Shown here piece after piece: positions 38,430 through 48,030 of a stretch of DNA of 64,000 nucleotides. The stretch's first letter is position 1. Each line of letters opens with the position of its first letter. The notes under the pieces are model-generated. The model made no database searches. It worked only from the letters and a program-made list of their open reading frames with translations, and was not told the DNA's origin. Both the position numbers and the translations under genes were made by a program. Source of the stretch: Alteriqipengyuania halimionae (GTDB lineage Bacteria > Pseudomonadota > Alphaproteobacteria > Sphingomonadales > Sphingomonadaceae); the NCBI RefSeq assembly GCF_009827575.1, contig NZ_WTYR01000001.1:2639001-2703000 (forward strand), in the 5' to 3' direction.

Positions 38430-38461
38430 AAAAGGGCGGCACCTTGCGGCACCGCCCTTCC
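38430..38461. terminator. Shared terminator between the antiporter gene and rplL
   Basis: AAGGGCGG / CCGCCCTT stem with a 12-base loop. On the minus strand it is followed by TTTTT, so it is best placed for rplL. Confidence 0.85.
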
Positions 38462-38502
38462 TATCTGCGAGCGCTTCAAGACACCCGCAAAAATCGTGAG
38501 GC

Positions 38503-38877
38503 TTACTTGAGCTCGACGGTACCGCCGGCAGCTTCGATCTTGCCCTTGATTTCTTCGGCTTCGGCCTTGTTGACGCCTTCCTTGATCGGCTTCGGCGCGC
38601 CTTCGACGAGCGCCTTGGCTTCGCCCAGGCCCAGGCCGGTGATGCCACGGACTTCCTTGATGACCTGGATCTTCTTGCCACCGTCGCCGGTGAGGATCAC
38701 GTCGAATTCGTCCTTTTCTTCAGCGGCCGGGGCGTCGCCACCGGCAGCCGGACCGGCAACCGCGACGGCGGCAGCGGCGCTCACGCCCCACTCTTCTTCG
38801 AGAGCGGTGGCGAGTTCGGCGGCCTCGAGGACCGTCAGTTTCGAAAGTTCTTCAACAAGCTTGGCGATGTCAGCCAT
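38503..38877 (-). CDS. rplL: 50S ribosomal protein L7/L12
   Basis: 124 residues. The N-terminal dimer domain ([22 protein letters not shown]), an alanine/glycine hinge ([19 protein letters not shown]) and the C-terminal factor-binding domain ([39 protein letters not shown]) are all typical. Forms the ribosomal stalk that recruits GTPase factors. It follows rplJ by 70 bases. The usual downstream rpoBC genes are absent; a terminator and a convergent antiporter gene come next. Confidence 0.98.
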   Translation of the reverse strand: MADIAKLVEELSKLTVLEAAELATALEEEWGVSAAAAVAVAGPAAGGDAPAAEEKDEFDVILTGDGGKKIQVIKEVRGITGLGLGEAKALVEGAPKPIKEGVNKAEAEEIKGKIEAAGGTVELK

Positions 38878-38947
38878 GATATTTCACTCCAAATGATAGC
38901 GTGGCCGGGCTCATGCCGCGGCCGGAAATGTCGTGCGGAAAAACGTC

Positions 38948-39463
38948 TTACGCAGCTTCCTTGGCGCCGTAGGCACCGAAGACGCGAGCGAGCTTGTTCG
39001 CCGGGGCATTGACGACCTGCGCGATTTTCGTCGCGGGGGCGTTGACCAGGCCAATAAGCGTGCCACGCAGTTCGTCGAGGCTCGGCATGGAGGCGAGAGA
39101 CCTCACACCGGCTTCGTCGAGCACCTGCGAGCCCATCGAGCCACCGACCACTTCGATGCGGTCGTTGCTCTTGGCGAACTCCACCACGGCCTTGGCCGCG
39201 GCGACCGGATCTTCGCTGTAAGCGAGAGCGGTCGGACCGGTCAGGTATTCGTCGATACCTGCATAGTCGGTGTCCTTGAGGGCGATCTTGGCAAGACGGT
39301 TCTTCGCAACCTGGTAGGTCGCGCCGGCTTCACGCATCTTCGCGCGCAGATCGGTGGATTCAGCCACCGACAGGCCGAGGTTGCGGGTGACAACCACCAC
39401 GCCCGCCTCGTTGAAGACTTCGTTCAGCTGAGCGACCGCATCGGTTTTTTGCGAACGATCCAT
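38948..39463 (-). CDS. rplJ: 50S ribosomal protein L10
   Basis: 171 residues from ATG 39463 (MDRSQKTDAVAQLNEVF). Anchors L7/L12 dimers at the stalk base. The RNA-binding N-terminal domain (VVVVTRNLGLSVAESTDLRAKMREAGATYQVAKNRLAK) and the C-terminal helix that binds L7/L12 (ATKIAQVVNAPANKLARVFGAYGAK) are present. The frame stays open upstream, but that part is the leader, not L10. A leader of over 200 bases suggests the usual L10 autogenous control. Confidence 0.97.
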   Translation of the reverse strand: MDRSQKTDAVAQLNEVFNEAGVVVVTRNLGLSVAESTDLRAKMREAGATYQVAKNRLAKIALKDTDYAGIDEYLTGPTALAYSEDPVAAAKAVVEFAKSNDRIEVVGGSMGSQVLDEAGVRSLASMPSLDELRGTLIGLVNAPATKIAQVVNAPANKLARVFGAYGAKEAA

Positions 39464-39678
39464 GCTTACTCCTTCACAAATGGCCGCGCGGGTTATGGCC
39501 CGTGCGACCGGCTCAAAAGTTCCACGCACGCCAAAGCGCTCGCGGGACGAGTCCGTTTGTCGAAGGGAAGGAGGGTGATGCCTGAGCATCGCGGGCAACG
39601 TTGGGGGTTGCCGAAAATCTCGTTTCCCATCTCGGCTGGAAATTAAGGGGCCTGGGCCCCACCTGCTGTCTCGGACGG
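39464..39678 (-). promoter_or_regulatory. Probable L10 leader (untranslated region of rplJL)
   Basis: About 215 non-coding bases separate the promoter from rplJ. A GGGGCC-TG-GGCCCC stem lies near 39650, and there are other GC-rich stems. L10 leaders bind L10(L12)4 to control translation in many bacteria. I cannot match the kink-turn consensus by eye, so this is inference from position and length. Confidence 0.5.
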
Positions 39679-39707
39679 ATTGTCCGCCTAAGCGGACGGG
39701 CGGGCAA
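39679..39707 (-). promoter_or_regulatory. Promoter of rplJL with a hairpin in its spacer
   Basis: On the minus strand TTGCCC (39702-39707) and GACAAT (39679-39684) are separated by exactly 17 bases. Overlapping the spacer is GTCCGC-CTAA-GCGGAC (39682-39697), a perfect 6-bp palindrome. Confidence 0.5.
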
Positions 39708-39748
39708 ATAGCGGATCGGTGCGATTCGTCAAGGACGAAGGGCAGGTA

Positions 39749-40372
39749 TCAGACGCCGAATGCGCCCCGCAGCCCGTCGATCACATATTGCGCGGCCAAT
39801 GCGGCAAGCAGAACGCCGAGCAGGCGGGTGACGACGGCTTCGACCCGATCGCCCAGCAGGCGGATCAGCGGCCGCGCCGCGATCAATGCGATCATGGTCA
39901 GAACCAGCACCGAGAACATCGCGCCGAGCACGACAAGCGTCTGTTCGGTGGTGTTCGCTTCGTTCATCAGAAGCATGATTGCCGCGATTGCGCCCGGGCC
40001 GGCCAGCATCGGCATCGCCATCGGGAAGACCGAAACGTCCTCGACTTCCGGCGTGGCGGCGACTTTCTCGGCCCGTTCCTCGCGCCGCTGCGTGCGCTTT
40101 TCGAACACCATTTCGAATGCGATCCAGAACAGCATCATGCCGCCGGCGATGCGAAAACTGTCGAGCTCGATATGCAGCGCGCCCAGCAATTGTTCGCCGA
40201 ACATCGCGAACACCACCAGGATCGTTGCGGCGATCACGCAGGCGCGGATCGCCATGGCGCGCGCCTGCGCCGAGGTCGCGCCCTTGGTCAGCCCGGCATA
40301 GATCGGGGCGCAACCGGGAGGGTCGATCACGACGAACAGCGTGATGAAGGCAGAGATGAAAAGCTGGGTCAT
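39749..40372 (-). CDS. MarC-family integral membrane protein
   Basis: 207 residues, six hydrophobic helices. The N-terminus FISAFITLFVVIDPPGCAPIYAGLT has the family's VIDPPG motif, and PMAMPMLAGPGAIAAIMLL is the second conserved loop. Once proposed to affect multiple antibiotic resistance, the family's role is unresolved. Last gene of yggT-folD-lipoprotein-marC; its ATG overlaps the lipoprotein stop (ATGA). Confidence 0.93.
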   Translation of the reverse strand: MTQLFISAFITLFVVIDPPGCAPIYAGLTKGATSAQARAMAIRACVIAATILVVFAMFGEQLLGALHIELDSFRIAGGMMLFWIAFEMVFEKRTQRREERAEKVAATPEVEDVSVFPMAMPMLAGPGAIAAIMLLMNEANTTEQTLVVLGAMFSVLVLTMIALIAARPLIRLLGDRVEAVVTRLLGVLLAALAAQYVIDGLRGAFGV

Positions 40373-41181
40373 TGATCCGGAATATGCTTGCCGTCGGAGC
40401 CGATACGGAAGGTCAGCATGGTTTTCCAGTCTCCTTCGCGCACCAGCGCGACCGCAAATCTGCGGGAGCCGTCAGCAAATTGGGCCCACTGCCATTTCAG
40501 CCCCGAATCGCGCGAGGAGCCGCCGCCTTGTGCAGTAGCGCCCTCGTCATCGAGGCCGCTGACCGTGGCGGGGGCGACGCCGCAATCCGCCACACGGCCT
40601 TCCACGGCCGGAATGGCCTGGATCACCACCACATTGTCATCGCGCGGCGCAGCGTCCCGATCGCGTCTTTCGTTCTCGAGCGCGGTCAGTTCATCGTCGG
40701 GCGCACCCATGTCGTAAACCCAGCGATAGCGACCGTCGCGCTGGCGCTGCCAGACGGTGACGTAATAACCCCAGCTTCCGTCGGGATCGGCGAACTTGCC
40801 CTGCGTAACCGCAGTGGAGCCATCGCAGCTCGACCACACACCGACGGGGGTCCACTGAACTGGAGCCTTGGGGTCGGTCTGTGCCGCGAGCCATGGCTCG
40901 GCGGCAATGACGCCGTTCTTGCCGTGGATCTTTGCGCCATCGGCCGCAAAGCGGCGGAAGGCGGTCCATTGGCCTTCGTCGCGAGCAGCGCGGGAAAAGG
41001 CGATATCGGTGGCCGCGACCTCGCTCGGATTGGCGACGGCTTCGAGCGCGCGACCGCCTAGCCGCTGACCCGAGCCCTGACCATAGCCTGGTGTGTTCTT
41101 GAGCGTTCGTTGCGTACACCCGCCCAGGGCGACCGATCCGGCCATCGCGACAATGAGGAGCGCGGCCGTGGTCGGTTTCAC
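40369..41181 (-). CDS. Lipoprotein with NTF2/SnoaL-like domain
   Basis: 270 residues. GTG start overlapping the folD stop (GTGA). The signal ends LGGC (Cys22). The following region ([38 protein letters not shown]) looks like the cone-shaped NTF2-like fold seen in DUF4440/SnoaL proteins, with [23 protein letters not shown] as the beta sheet. The C-terminal third is variable. Function unknown; outer- or inner-membrane anchored. Confidence 0.8.
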   Translation of the reverse strand: MKPTTAALLIVAMAGSVALGGCTQRTLKNTPGYGQGSGQRLGGRALEAVANPSEVAATDIAFSRAARDEGQWTAFRRFAADGAKIHGKNGVIAAEPWLAAQTDPKAPVQWTPVGVWSSCDGSTAVTQGKFADPDGSWGYYVTVWQRQRDGRYRWVYDMGAPDDELTALENERRDRDAAPRDDNVVVIQAIPAVEGRVADCGVAPATVSGLDDEGATAQGGGSSRDSGLKWQWAQFADGSRRFAVALVREGDWKTMLTFRIGSDGKHIPDQ

Positions 41182-42071
41182 AAGCCGTCCCCGGCCAGCG
41201 TGATACCTTCGCGTCGATGCGCGGCGACCAGCGTGTTGCGAAGCAGCACCGCGATCGTCATCGGCCCGACGCCGCCCGGCACCGGGGTGATTGCGGCCGC
41301 GCGTTCCTCGGCCCCGGCATAATCGACATCGCCGACCAGCTTGGCCTTTTGCCCTTCACCGCGCTCGATCCGGTTGATGCCGACGTCGATCACCACCGCG
41401 CCCGGCTTGACCCAGTCGCCCTTGACCATTTCGGCCCGGCCGACGGCGGCGACGACGATATCGGCGCGGCGCACGACGTCGGGTAGATCCTTCGTCCGGC
41501 TATGGGCGATGGTGACGGTGGCGTTCTCGTTGAGCAGCAGCTGGGCCATAGGCTTGCCGACGATGTTGCTGCGCCCGATCACCACCGCGTCCTTGCCCGA
41601 AAGATCGCCGAGGCGATCCTTCAGCAGCATGATGCAGCCATAGGGGGTGCAGGGGACGAAGCCTTCGCCGCCGGTCGCAAGGCGCCCGGCATTGACCACG
41701 TGGAAGCCGTCGACATCCTTGTCGGGCGCAATCGCAGCGATCACCGATTGTTCGTCGAGATGATTGGGCAGCGGAAGCTGCACCAGAATGCCGTCGACCG
41801 CATTGTCGAGATTGAGCTGTTCGACGAGGTCGAGCAGCGCGTCCTGCGAGGTGTCGGCGGGAAGCTTGTACTCGAAGCTCTCCATGCCGGCATCCACGGT
41901 CGCCTTGTGCTTGTTGCGGACATACACCTGGCTGGCAGGGTCTTCGCCCACCTGCACCACGGCGAGCCCGGGCTGGCGCCCTGCCTTGGCGGCGAATTCG
42001 CCCGCGCGTTCTCCGATCCGCTCGCGCAGACGCGCAGCGAAGGCTTTTCCGTCGATCCGTTTCTCGGTCAT
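41178..42071 (-). CDS. folD: Methylenetetrahydrofolate dehydrogenase / cyclohydrolase
   Basis: 297 residues. Interconverts 5,10-methylene- and 10-formyl-tetrahydrofolate in two steps. The active-site lysine is in RNKHKAT (about residue 54), the signature [15 protein letters not shown] follows near 90-105, and the NADP site is [12 protein letters not shown]. An ATG at 42077 is also in frame, but GGAA stands at a better distance from 42071. It is 14 bases behind yggT and overlaps the next gene by four bases. Confidence 0.97.
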   Translation of the reverse strand: MTEKRIDGKAFAARLRERIGERAGEFAAKAGRQPGLAVVQVGEDPASQVYVRNKHKATVDAGMESFEYKLPADTSQDALLDLVEQLNLDNAVDGILVQLPLPNHLDEQSVIAAIAPDKDVDGFHVVNAGRLATGGEGFVPCTPYGCIMLLKDRLGDLSGKDAVVIGRSNIVGKPMAQLLLNENATVTIAHSRTKDLPDVVRRADIVVAAVGRAEMVKGDWVKPGAVVIDVGINRIERGEGQKAKLVGDVDYAGAEERAAAITPVPGGVGPMTIAVLLRNTLVAAHRREGITLAGDGL

Positions 42072-42085
42072 GCCCATTTCCGCAA

Positions 42086-42373
42086 TCAGGCGTAACCTGC
42101 GGCGACGCCAGAAAGGACGCGCCCGATGATGAACAGCAGGAACAGGAACACCATCGGCGAGAAGTCCATCTGTCCGGTATCGGGCATGATCCGCCGAATG
42201 GGCCGCAGTACCGGTTCGAACAGGCGCGAGAGGCTGTCATAGACCGACCACAGGAACTGGTTCGAATGGCCGATGATGTTGAAAGCGAACAGCAGGCTCA
42301 GCACGACCCAGATCAGCACCAGCATGTTGATCATGTTGAGCGCGACAAAGAGGATGTCGAAGAGGGCGTTCAT
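42086..42373 (-). CDS. YggT-family membrane protein
   Basis: 95 residues with two hydrophobic segments (about 5-32 and 72-93) separated by the family's conserved [21 protein letters not shown]-like stretch (here [18 protein letters not shown]). Linked in various bacteria to osmotic tolerance or division/Sec-proximal clusters; no firm function. First gene of the folD operon. Confidence 0.93.
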   Translation of the reverse strand: MNALFDILFVALNMINMLVLIWVVLSLLFAFNIIGHSNQFLWSVYDSLSRLFEPVLRPIRRIMPDTGQMDFSPMVFLFLLFIIGRVLSGVAAGYA

Positions 42374-42469
42374 GAAGATCCTTGAAATGGCGTCTTGTAA
42401 GAAGGGGAAATTCGCTGCGAAGCCTACAGCAGGGCTACAGGGCGTATCAAGCGTGTAATACGCTTGCGG

Positions 42470-43012
42470 TTACCAAACGAGATTTTCGATGTGCCAGCGC
42501 AGTTGCTCCACCGTGGCCCCGGGAACGTCGTTGACCCGGCGTAGCGTAATCGTTCCGTCCTTGCTGACGGGGCCGTCGGGCGAAGTCGCGGTGAGCGTTA
42601 TCGGAACCTGATAGTAGAGCGAACCTGCTGCACCTTCGACCCGCCCATCGGCGAATTCGACGGCGATATCGCTATAGTCGGCGTAAGGCTTGCTCCACCG
42701 AGCCGCGGTCTGGCCGCTCATAGGTCCATTCTCGCCGAACATGCGATACGCGCGATCGAAATCGCGGCTCTTCATCGCCGCCCCGAAATCGAACAAGAGC
42801 TTGCGCGCACCCATTTCGCCCTTGGCCTGTTCTGCGGTCAGCTTGCCCGAGGGGGTTGTTTCAGCGGTGCGTCCCGATGAGCCGGGCGTGGGTGTTTCGG
42901 CGAGCTGAGCGGCCGCAGTGGCATCGTCGGTCGAAACAGTGTCGGCCTCGTCCTGCGCCTGCGAACAAGCAGCCAGTAGGAGGACGGGAGCGACGAGATG
43001 AAGCTGTTTCAT
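42470..43012 (-). CDS. Lipoprotein of unknown function downstream of argB
   Basis: 180 residues. Lipoprotein signal ending LLAAC (Cys16), then a Thr/Ala-rich linker (about 20-60). The folded part (about 65-180) contains DFGAAMKSRDFDRAYRMFGENG and SLYYQVPITLTATSPDG, similar in layout to small NTF2-like domains. It follows argB by six bases and is probably cotranscribed, though no link to arginine synthesis is apparent. Confidence 0.78.
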   Translation of the reverse strand: MKQLHLVAPVLLLAACSQAQDEADTVSTDDATAAAQLAETPTPGSSGRTAETTPSGKLTAEQAKGEMGARKLLFDFGAAMKSRDFDRAYRMFGENGPMSGQTAARWSKPYADYSDIAVEFADGRVEGAAGSLYYQVPITLTATSPDGPVSKDGTITLRRVNDVPGATVEQLRWHIENLVW

Positions 43013-43018
43013 GGCCGC

Positions 43019-43909
43019 CTAGCGTTCGGCGCGGACAAGTGTTCCGACGCCGGTCTCGGTAAAGAACTCGAGCAACATGGCATGCTGCACCCGCCCGTCA
43101 AGCACGACCGCCGCCTCGCATCCGGCCTCTACTGCGGAAACGCAGGTTTCGAGCTTCGGGATCATTCCGCCGGAAATCGTACCGTCTTCGGTGAGCCGCG
43201 CGATGTCATCCGCCGAGAGCTCGGGGATCAGCGTGCCCGATTTGTCCTGCACGCCCGCGACATCGGTCAACAGCAGCAGTCGCGCCGCTCCGAGCGCTCC
43301 GGCGATCGCACCGGCCATCGTATCGGCGTTGATATTGTAGGTCTTGCCATCGGCGCCGGCGGCGACCGGCGCGATCACCGGGATCATCCCTGCGTCGCGC
43401 GCGGTGGCGATGATCGCGGTATCGATTGTTTCGGGTTCGCCCACGAAACCGAGATCGATGACCTGCTCGATCGCGCTGTCCGGATCGCGCCGTGTGCGTT
43501 CGAGCTTGCGCGCCTGCACCAACCGTCCGTCCTTGCCGGACAGGCCGACTGCCTTGCCGCCTTCCTGCTGGATGCGCGCGACGATCGCCTTGTTGATCCC
43601 GCCCGACAGCACCATTTCCGCGATCTCGGCAGTGGTCGCGTCGGTCACGCGCAGGCCGTCGATGAATTCGCTTTCGTGCCCCAATCGTTCGAGCATCGCG
43701 CCGATCTGCGGTCCGCCGCCATGGACGACGACCGGATCGATTCCGACCTGCTTCAACAGCACGACATCGCGGGCGAAGGCGGTGGCGGCATCTTCGTCGC
43801 CCATCGCGTGGCCGCCATATTTCACCACGAAGGTGCGCCCGGCATAGCGCTGCAGATAGGGCAGCGCTTCCATCAGGGTGGCGGCTTTGGCCTGTGCGGC
43901 GTCGGTCAT
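43019..43909 (-). CDS. argB: Acetylglutamate kinase
   Basis: 296 residues. Phosphorylates N-acetylglutamate, the second step of arginine synthesis. The N-terminal [11 protein letters not shown] is the phosphate-binding loop, [14 protein letters not shown] binds the substrate, and [29 protein letters not shown] is the nucleotide-binding part. The N-terminal helix extension suggests the hexameric, arginine-inhibited type. Its ATG overlaps the stop of the transporter gene by four bases. Confidence 0.97.
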   Translation of the reverse strand: MTDAAQAKAATLMEALPYLQRYAGRTFVVKYGGHAMGDEDAATAFARDVVLLKQVGIDPVVVHGGGPQIGAMLERLGHESEFIDGLRVTDATTAEIAEMVLSGGINKAIVARIQQEGGKAVGLSGKDGRLVQARKLERTRRDPDSAIEQVIDLGFVGEPETIDTAIIATARDAGMIPVIAPVAAGADGKTYNINADTMAGAIAGALGAARLLLLTDVAGVQDKSGTLIPELSADDIARLTEDGTISGGMIPKLETCVSAVEAGCEAAVVLDGRVQHAMLLEFFTETGVGTLVRAER

Positions 43910-44601
43910 GGCTGCACGGCCCGCTGATCGAATTTCCGGCCCAGCGCCACCGCGCCCTGGATCAGGAACGGTACCAGGATCAGGCTCAGCACGACCTTGG
44001 CGGTCGCCTGGCCGACGATGAGGTTTCCGATCGGGCGCTCGCCCACGAACGCAACCGTGATGAAGATCACCGTGTCCACGGCCTGGCTCAGCGCCGATGC
44101 GATGGCGGCGCGCACCATCAGGCTGGCTCCGCCGCCCGACGTGGTCGCCGATCCTCGCAAGCGGTTGAAGAGGTAGACGTTGAGGAACATCGACACGCCG
44201 TAGGCGATCGGTCCCGCGATCCAGATCCGCAGCGTGCCGGACAGGACGGTCACGAAGGCTTCAGGCGCGTAGCTGTCCGGGTCGGTCGGCAGCAGCAGCA
44301 CGAACTGGGTCAGGAAGAACGCGATCGCGAGCGGGAGAAAACCCCACAGCACGAGCCGGTTGGCATTCTTTGTGCCGTATAGCTCGGCCACCGTGCTCGA
44401 AAGCACGACGAGGATGAGAAACGCGAAAATGCCCGATTCCACCGCAAGCGGGCCGAGCGAAACTTGCTTGAAGCCGAGCACCCCGGCGAGCACGCACATC
44501 CCGCCATAGATCAGCGCGATGATGAAGAGGGCGTTGGGCGTGAAAGTCGCGGTGCCGTTTGCGGCAGCGGTTTCATGCGTGGTGGGCGATGTCTGTTCCA
44601 T
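43906..44601 (-). CDS. Queuosine-precursor transporter (YhhQ/VUT family)
   Basis: 231 residues from ATG 44601; the frame stays open upstream but gives no helix. Six hydrophobic helices, with the conserved [20 protein letters not shown] and [15 protein letters not shown] segments of the family that imports 7-cyano-7-deazaguanine or related bases. gluQ in this window also acts in queuosine metabolism, although the genes are far apart. Overlaps argB by four bases. Confidence 0.9.
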   Translation of the reverse strand: MEQTSPTTHETAAANGTATFTPNALFIIALIYGGMCVLAGVLGFKQVSLGPLAVESGIFAFLILVVLSSTVAELYGTKNANRLVLWGFLPLAIAFFLTQFVLLLPTDPDSYAPEAFVTVLSGTLRIWIAGPIAYGVSMFLNVYLFNRLRGSATTSGGGASLMVRAAIASALSQAVDTVIFITVAFVGERPIGNLIVGQATAKVVLSLILVPFLIQGAVALGRKFDQRAVQP

Positions 44602-44732
44602 GGCGAGCCGATAGCGCAGGGCGCGCTTTTGCGAAAGTGTGACAAAGCCGCACATCCACGCTCGCCTTCGCGCGCGACCGCCGCTAGACCCCCGGCCAAC
44701 CGAATGCCGCTTCTGAGGGGGAGCCCGAACCT

Positions 44733-46052
44733 ATGTCCGTCGCCTATTCGCTGATCGGGATCGTCCTGATCCTCGCGCTCGCCTTCCTGCTGTCGAAGGA
44801 TCGCAAGGCTATCCGCCTGCGGGTGGTCGGTGCGGCTTTCCTGTTGCAGGCCGGGTTCGCGGCGCTGGTGCTGTATGTGCCGTTCGGCAACCGGGTATTG
44901 CAGGGCGCAGCCAAGGGCGTCGAAAACCTGCTCGGCTATGCCGGGGCGGGGGTGAAGTTCATCTTCGGTCCGCTCGCTTCGCCCGAAATCGGCGGCACCA
45001 GCTTTGCCATTGCGGCTCTGCCGGTGATCATCTTCTTCGCCTCGCTGATCGCGATCCTCTATTACCTCGGCATCATGCAGCTGGTGATCAAATGGCTCGG
45101 CGGCGGGCTCGAGAAGATCACCGGGATTTCCAAGGTCGAAAGCCTGTGCGCGGCGTCGAACATCTTCGTCGGCCAGTCCGAAAGCCCGCTGGTGATCCGC
45201 CCGTATCTCGCGAGCCTTACACCCAGCCAGCTGTTCTGCGTGATGAGCGTGGGAATGGCGGGCGTCGCGGGCACTATTCTCGCGGCCTATGCCAGCATGG
45301 GCATCCGCATCGATTATCTCGTCGCCGCCGCCTTCATGAGCGCGCCGGGCGGGATCCTTATGGCGAAGATGATCATGCCCGATCCGATCGCTGCGCCGGT
45401 GGTGCAGGACGGAGCCGAGGCGGTGACCGAGGAAGAGGCTCCTCCCAGCCTCGCCGCCGCGGCCCTGAACCGCGAGGAGATCGACGAGCCGGTCGCTGTC
45501 GAGCACGAGGAAGAGAAGCCCGCCAACATCATCATGGCCGCCGCCCAGGGCGCGCAGACCGGGGTGAAGCTCGCCGTCGCGGTGGGCGCGATGGTGCTGT
45601 CCTTCGTCGCCCTGATCGCGCTCGCCAACGGCCTGCTCGGCGGGGTCGGCAGCTGGTTCGGGCTGGAAGACCTCACCTTCCAGCAGATCGTCGGCTACAT
45701 TTTCGCGCCGTTCTTCTACCTGCTCGCCACGCCCGACTGGGGCGAGGCGGTGCAGGCGGGTGGCTATTTCGGCACCAAGGTGGTGCTCAACGAGTTCGTC
45801 GCCTTCATCGATCTCGGCGCCGCCGCAGCTAGCGACGCGACCGGACTTTCCGAGCGGACGGTGGCGGTGGTCACGTTCGCGCTGTGCGGGTTTGCCAACT
45901 TCTCCTCGATCGCGATCCAGATGGCGGTGACCGGCGGGCTCGCCCCCAACCAGCGCCCGATGATCGCCAAGCTCGGCGTGCGCGCGCTGGTCGCCGGTTC
46001 GCTGTCGAACCTGATGAGCGCCGCGCTGGCCGGCCTGTTCCTCTCCATATGA
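44733..46052 (+). CDS. Concentrative nucleoside transporter (NupC/CNT)
   Basis: 439 residues. Sodium- or proton-coupled nucleoside uptake. Eight or so hydrophobic helices; the core signatures are NIFVGQSESPLVIRPYL and the second repeat GYFGTKVVLNEFVAFIDL. A charged loop (about 220-265) interrupts the membrane domain. Divergent from the queuosine transporter. The ATG of the next gene overlaps its TGA. Confidence 0.95.
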   Translation: MSVAYSLIGIVLILALAFLLSKDRKAIRLRVVGAAFLLQAGFAALVLYVPFGNRVLQGAAKGVENLLGYAGAGVKFIFGPLASPEIGGTSFAIAALPVIIFFASLIAILYYLGIMQLVIKWLGGGLEKITGISKVESLCAASNIFVGQSESPLVIRPYLASLTPSQLFCVMSVGMAGVAGTILAAYASMGIRIDYLVAAAFMSAPGGILMAKMIMPDPIAAPVVQDGAEAVTEEEAPPSLAAAALNREEIDEPVAVEHEEEKPANIIMAAAQGAQTGVKLAVAVGAMVLSFVALIALANGLLGGVGSWFGLEDLTFQQIVGYIFAPFFYLLATPDWGEAVQAGGYFGTKVVLNEFVAFIDLGAAAASDATGLSERTVAVVTFALCGFANFSSIAIQMAVTGGLAPNQRPMIAKLGVRALVAGSLSNLMSAALAGLFLSI

Positions 46053-46678
46053 CGCGCCTCGCCATCCTCGCCGCGCTGCCCGCGCTCGCCGCGTGCACCA
46101 CAATGCCCGACACCGCGCCGCTGCCCGAGCCGCAGGAGCGGTTCTGGGAAGCGCTCGAGAGCCATTGCGGGAATGCCTATGAAGGCGAACTCGCGAGCAG
46201 CGATGCGCGCGATGCCGACTGGCAGGGCAAGCGGATGATCGCCCACTGGGCCGACTGCTCGTCCACCCGCATCGCGATCGCGTTCCACGTCGAGGACGAC
46301 GCGCAGGCCGACGGCTGGGACCGCTCGCGCACCTGGGTCGTCAGCCGCACCGAAGACGGCCTGCGCCTCAAGCACGATCACCGGCATGCCGACGGCAGCG
46401 AGGATGCAGTGACGCAGTATGGCGGCGACACGCTGTCCGCCGGCACCGCACGGGTGCAGGACTTCCCGGTCGACGCCTATTCGATCGCGCTGTTCGAGCG
46501 CGAGGGGCTCGACGTCTCGCTCACCAATGTCTGGCGCGTCGAGGTCGATCCGGCCGACGCTCGCGCCCCGCGCTTCGCCTACCAGCTCACCCGCCGCAAC
46601 GATCCCACTCGCCTGTTCCGGGTCGAGTTCGATGCCAGCGAGCCGGTCGAAGTGCCGCCGCCAGCCTGGGGCTGGTAA
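46049..46678 (+). CDS. Lipoprotein of unknown function
   Basis: 209 residues; ATG overlaps the nupC-type gene stop (ATGA). The signal ends LAAC (Cys15). The body starts RFWEALESHCGNAYEGELAS and contains an RTWVVSRTEDGLRLKHDHRHADG stretch typical of a family of secreted proteins in sphingomonads that I cannot name. Paired cysteines may form a disulfide in the periplasm. Translational coupling with the transporter is clear, a functional link is not. Confidence 0.8.
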   Translation: MTRLAILAALPALAACTTMPDTAPLPEPQERFWEALESHCGNAYEGELASSDARDADWQGKRMIAHWADCSSTRIAIAFHVEDDAQADGWDRSRTWVVSRTEDGLRLKHDHRHADGSEDAVTQYGGDTLSAGTARVQDFPVDAYSIALFEREGLDVSLTNVWRVEVDPADARAPRFAYQLTRRNDPTRLFRVEFDASEPVEVPPPAWGW

Positions 46679-46726
46679 GCGCGCCCGTCCACCGATCGGT
46701 AATCCTGCCGCGCTAGTCTCGGCGCC

Positions 46727-47299
46727 ATGGGCAACCTTCTTCCCTTCCGCCGCCGCAAGCGCGCTGGACCAGCGCGATTCCGCCGTCGCCGGCCGGGCTC
46801 GGATTGGGCCGATGCGTGGCGTTCGGTGCGTCCGGCGGTGTTGCTCGTCTTCCTCATCGCGTTCGCAGTGGTGTGGAGCCGACCGGATCTCGTCGGCGTG
46901 CCCGACCTGTTCTCGACCGAGCCGCAGCGGGTCGATGCGCGCTGGAGCGAATGCGGCACCGGATACGCCACGCATTGCGTCGTCGATGGCGACACCTTCC
47001 GCATCGGAAGCGCCAGCTATCGCGTGGTGGGGTTCGACACGCCCGAATTCGATGCGCGATGCCCGCGCGAAGCCGAACTGGCGGCAGAAGCGCGCGCGGC
47101 CTTGCTCGAATGGCTCAATCGCGGCCCGTTCTGGATGCGGGGGCGGTTCGACGATCCGTCCGATCGCTATGGCCGCGAGCTGCGCGAGGTCTATCGCAAG
47201 GACGCGGCAGGGATGCGGGCCTATGTCGGCCCCGAACTGGTCGAGCGGGCCCTCGCGCGGCGCTATCACGGCGGTACGCGCGAGGGATGGTGCAACTGA
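46727..47299 (+). CDS. Membrane-anchored thermonuclease-family protein
   Basis: 190 residues. A basic N-terminus (about 1-32) and one hydrophobic helix (about 36-50, AVLLVFLIAFAVVW) precede a staphylococcal-nuclease-like domain: CVVDGDTFRIGSASYRVVGFDTPE contains the DGDT and DTPE motifs. A later R in the DPSDRYGRELREVY segment is equivalent to the second catalytic arginine. The domain would face the periplasm, where it may cut nucleic acid. No ribosome-binding site stands out. Confidence 0.85.
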   Translation: MGNLLPFRRRKRAGPARFRRRRPGSDWADAWRSVRPAVLLVFLIAFAVVWSRPDLVGVPDLFSTEPQRVDARWSECGTGYATHCVVDGDTFRIGSASYRVVGFDTPEFDARCPREAELAAEARAALLEWLNRGPFWMRGRFDDPSDRYGRELREVYRKDAAGMRAYVGPELVERALARRYHGGTREGWCN

Positions 47300-47575
47300 G
47301 TCGTCCCACTCGGTTCGTCGCTGCTGAGGGGCACATGGACCGCCTGTTACACAGTCCAAGGGGAAACAATTTTCCGGACGGATTGCGGTGCTTCGATCGG
47401 CATATCCAATAAGAAAAACGCGCGCGGTGGACGTCATCCGGCCAGTCTATCTGCGCGCGGCTATGTAGGAAAATCGGGAGAGGCGGCGCGTATCAGTGCC
47501 CACCCCTAACCCTTCCCGCTTGCGGGAGGGGGACGCGCCTTGCTGCCGTTTCGGTCTGTCTGCTTCGCCCCTCGT
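47300..47575. other. Non-coding region with a REP-like hairpin
   Basis: No convincing gene on either strand. A GC-rich inverted repeat (GCGCGC arms at about 47421 and 47452) may end the nuclease transcript. Near the right end is the palindrome listed separately. Confidence 0.6.
47510..47531. repeat. REP-like palindrome
   Basis: CCCTTCCCGC / GCGGGAGGGG, loop TT, one G-U pair, inside the text CCTAACCCTTCCCGCTTGCG. This type of hairpin recurs between genes in many high-GC alphaproteobacteria. Lies just beyond the DUF1294 gene. Confidence 0.55.
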
Positions 47576-47866
47576 TCACAGCGGCATGAAATAGACCGCC
47601 AGTCCCACGGCTGCCGCGATCTGGAGGATGGCGATGATGCGGAGGTGGTCCGAGAATGGCTGCTTGCGAGTCTTGTGGCGAAACAGGCGGCGGCCGGCAT
47701 AGGCCCCGGGCGTCCCGCCGAGGATCGCCCAACCCAGCAGTTGGTCCTCGCTGATCCGCCGCGCACCGTTCTCGGCCCGAGCCTTGTCGATCCCGAACAT
47801 CGCAAAGGCGCCCGTATTGATCGCGATCAGATAATAGGCGGCATATTCGTAGGGAAGATCCGGCAT
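47576..47866 (-). CDS. DUF1294 membrane protein
   Basis: 96 residues from ATG 47866. Helices at about 10-25 and 70-92 flank the DUF1294 core: FGIDKARAENGARRISEDQLLGWAILGGTPGAYAGRRLFRHKTRKQPF. Family function is unknown; some members are fused to cold-shock domains, but this one stands alone. A longer open frame upstream is not part of the family. Confidence 0.9.
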   Translation of the reverse strand: MPDLPYEYAAYYLIAINTGAFAMFGIDKARAENGARRISEDQLLGWAILGGTPGAYAGRRLFRHKTRKQPFSDHLRIIAILQIAAAVGLAVYFMPL

Positions 47867-47968
47867 GGCTGGCTCGTGCGCTCCGAAAGAGGGCCCAGGA
47901 TAGCCGCGCTCGACCGGCGATGCGAGCCCGCCATTCCGACCGTCGGGCAAGCGCCCCGCGCGCCACGC

Positions 47969-47998
47969 AAAAGGGGCACCGGATCGCTCCGGTGCCCC
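47969..47998 (-). terminator. Intrinsic terminator after the PRC-barrel gene
   Basis: GGGGCACCGGA / TCCGGTGCCCC, 11-bp perfect stem, loop TCGC, then TTTT on the minus strand. Confidence 0.9.
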
Positions 47999-48030
47999 CT
48001 TCGGTGTTCGTTCGTGTGGGTACGGTGCCG

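Noticed and set aside
44511-46103. 530-codon open frame opposite the nucleoside transporter
   Set aside because: Shadow frame; the plus strand has clear transporter signatures.
47510-47531. Terminator of the thermonuclease gene
   Set aside because: The hairpin has no T tract and matches a recurrent intergenic palindrome type, so it is listed as a repeat.
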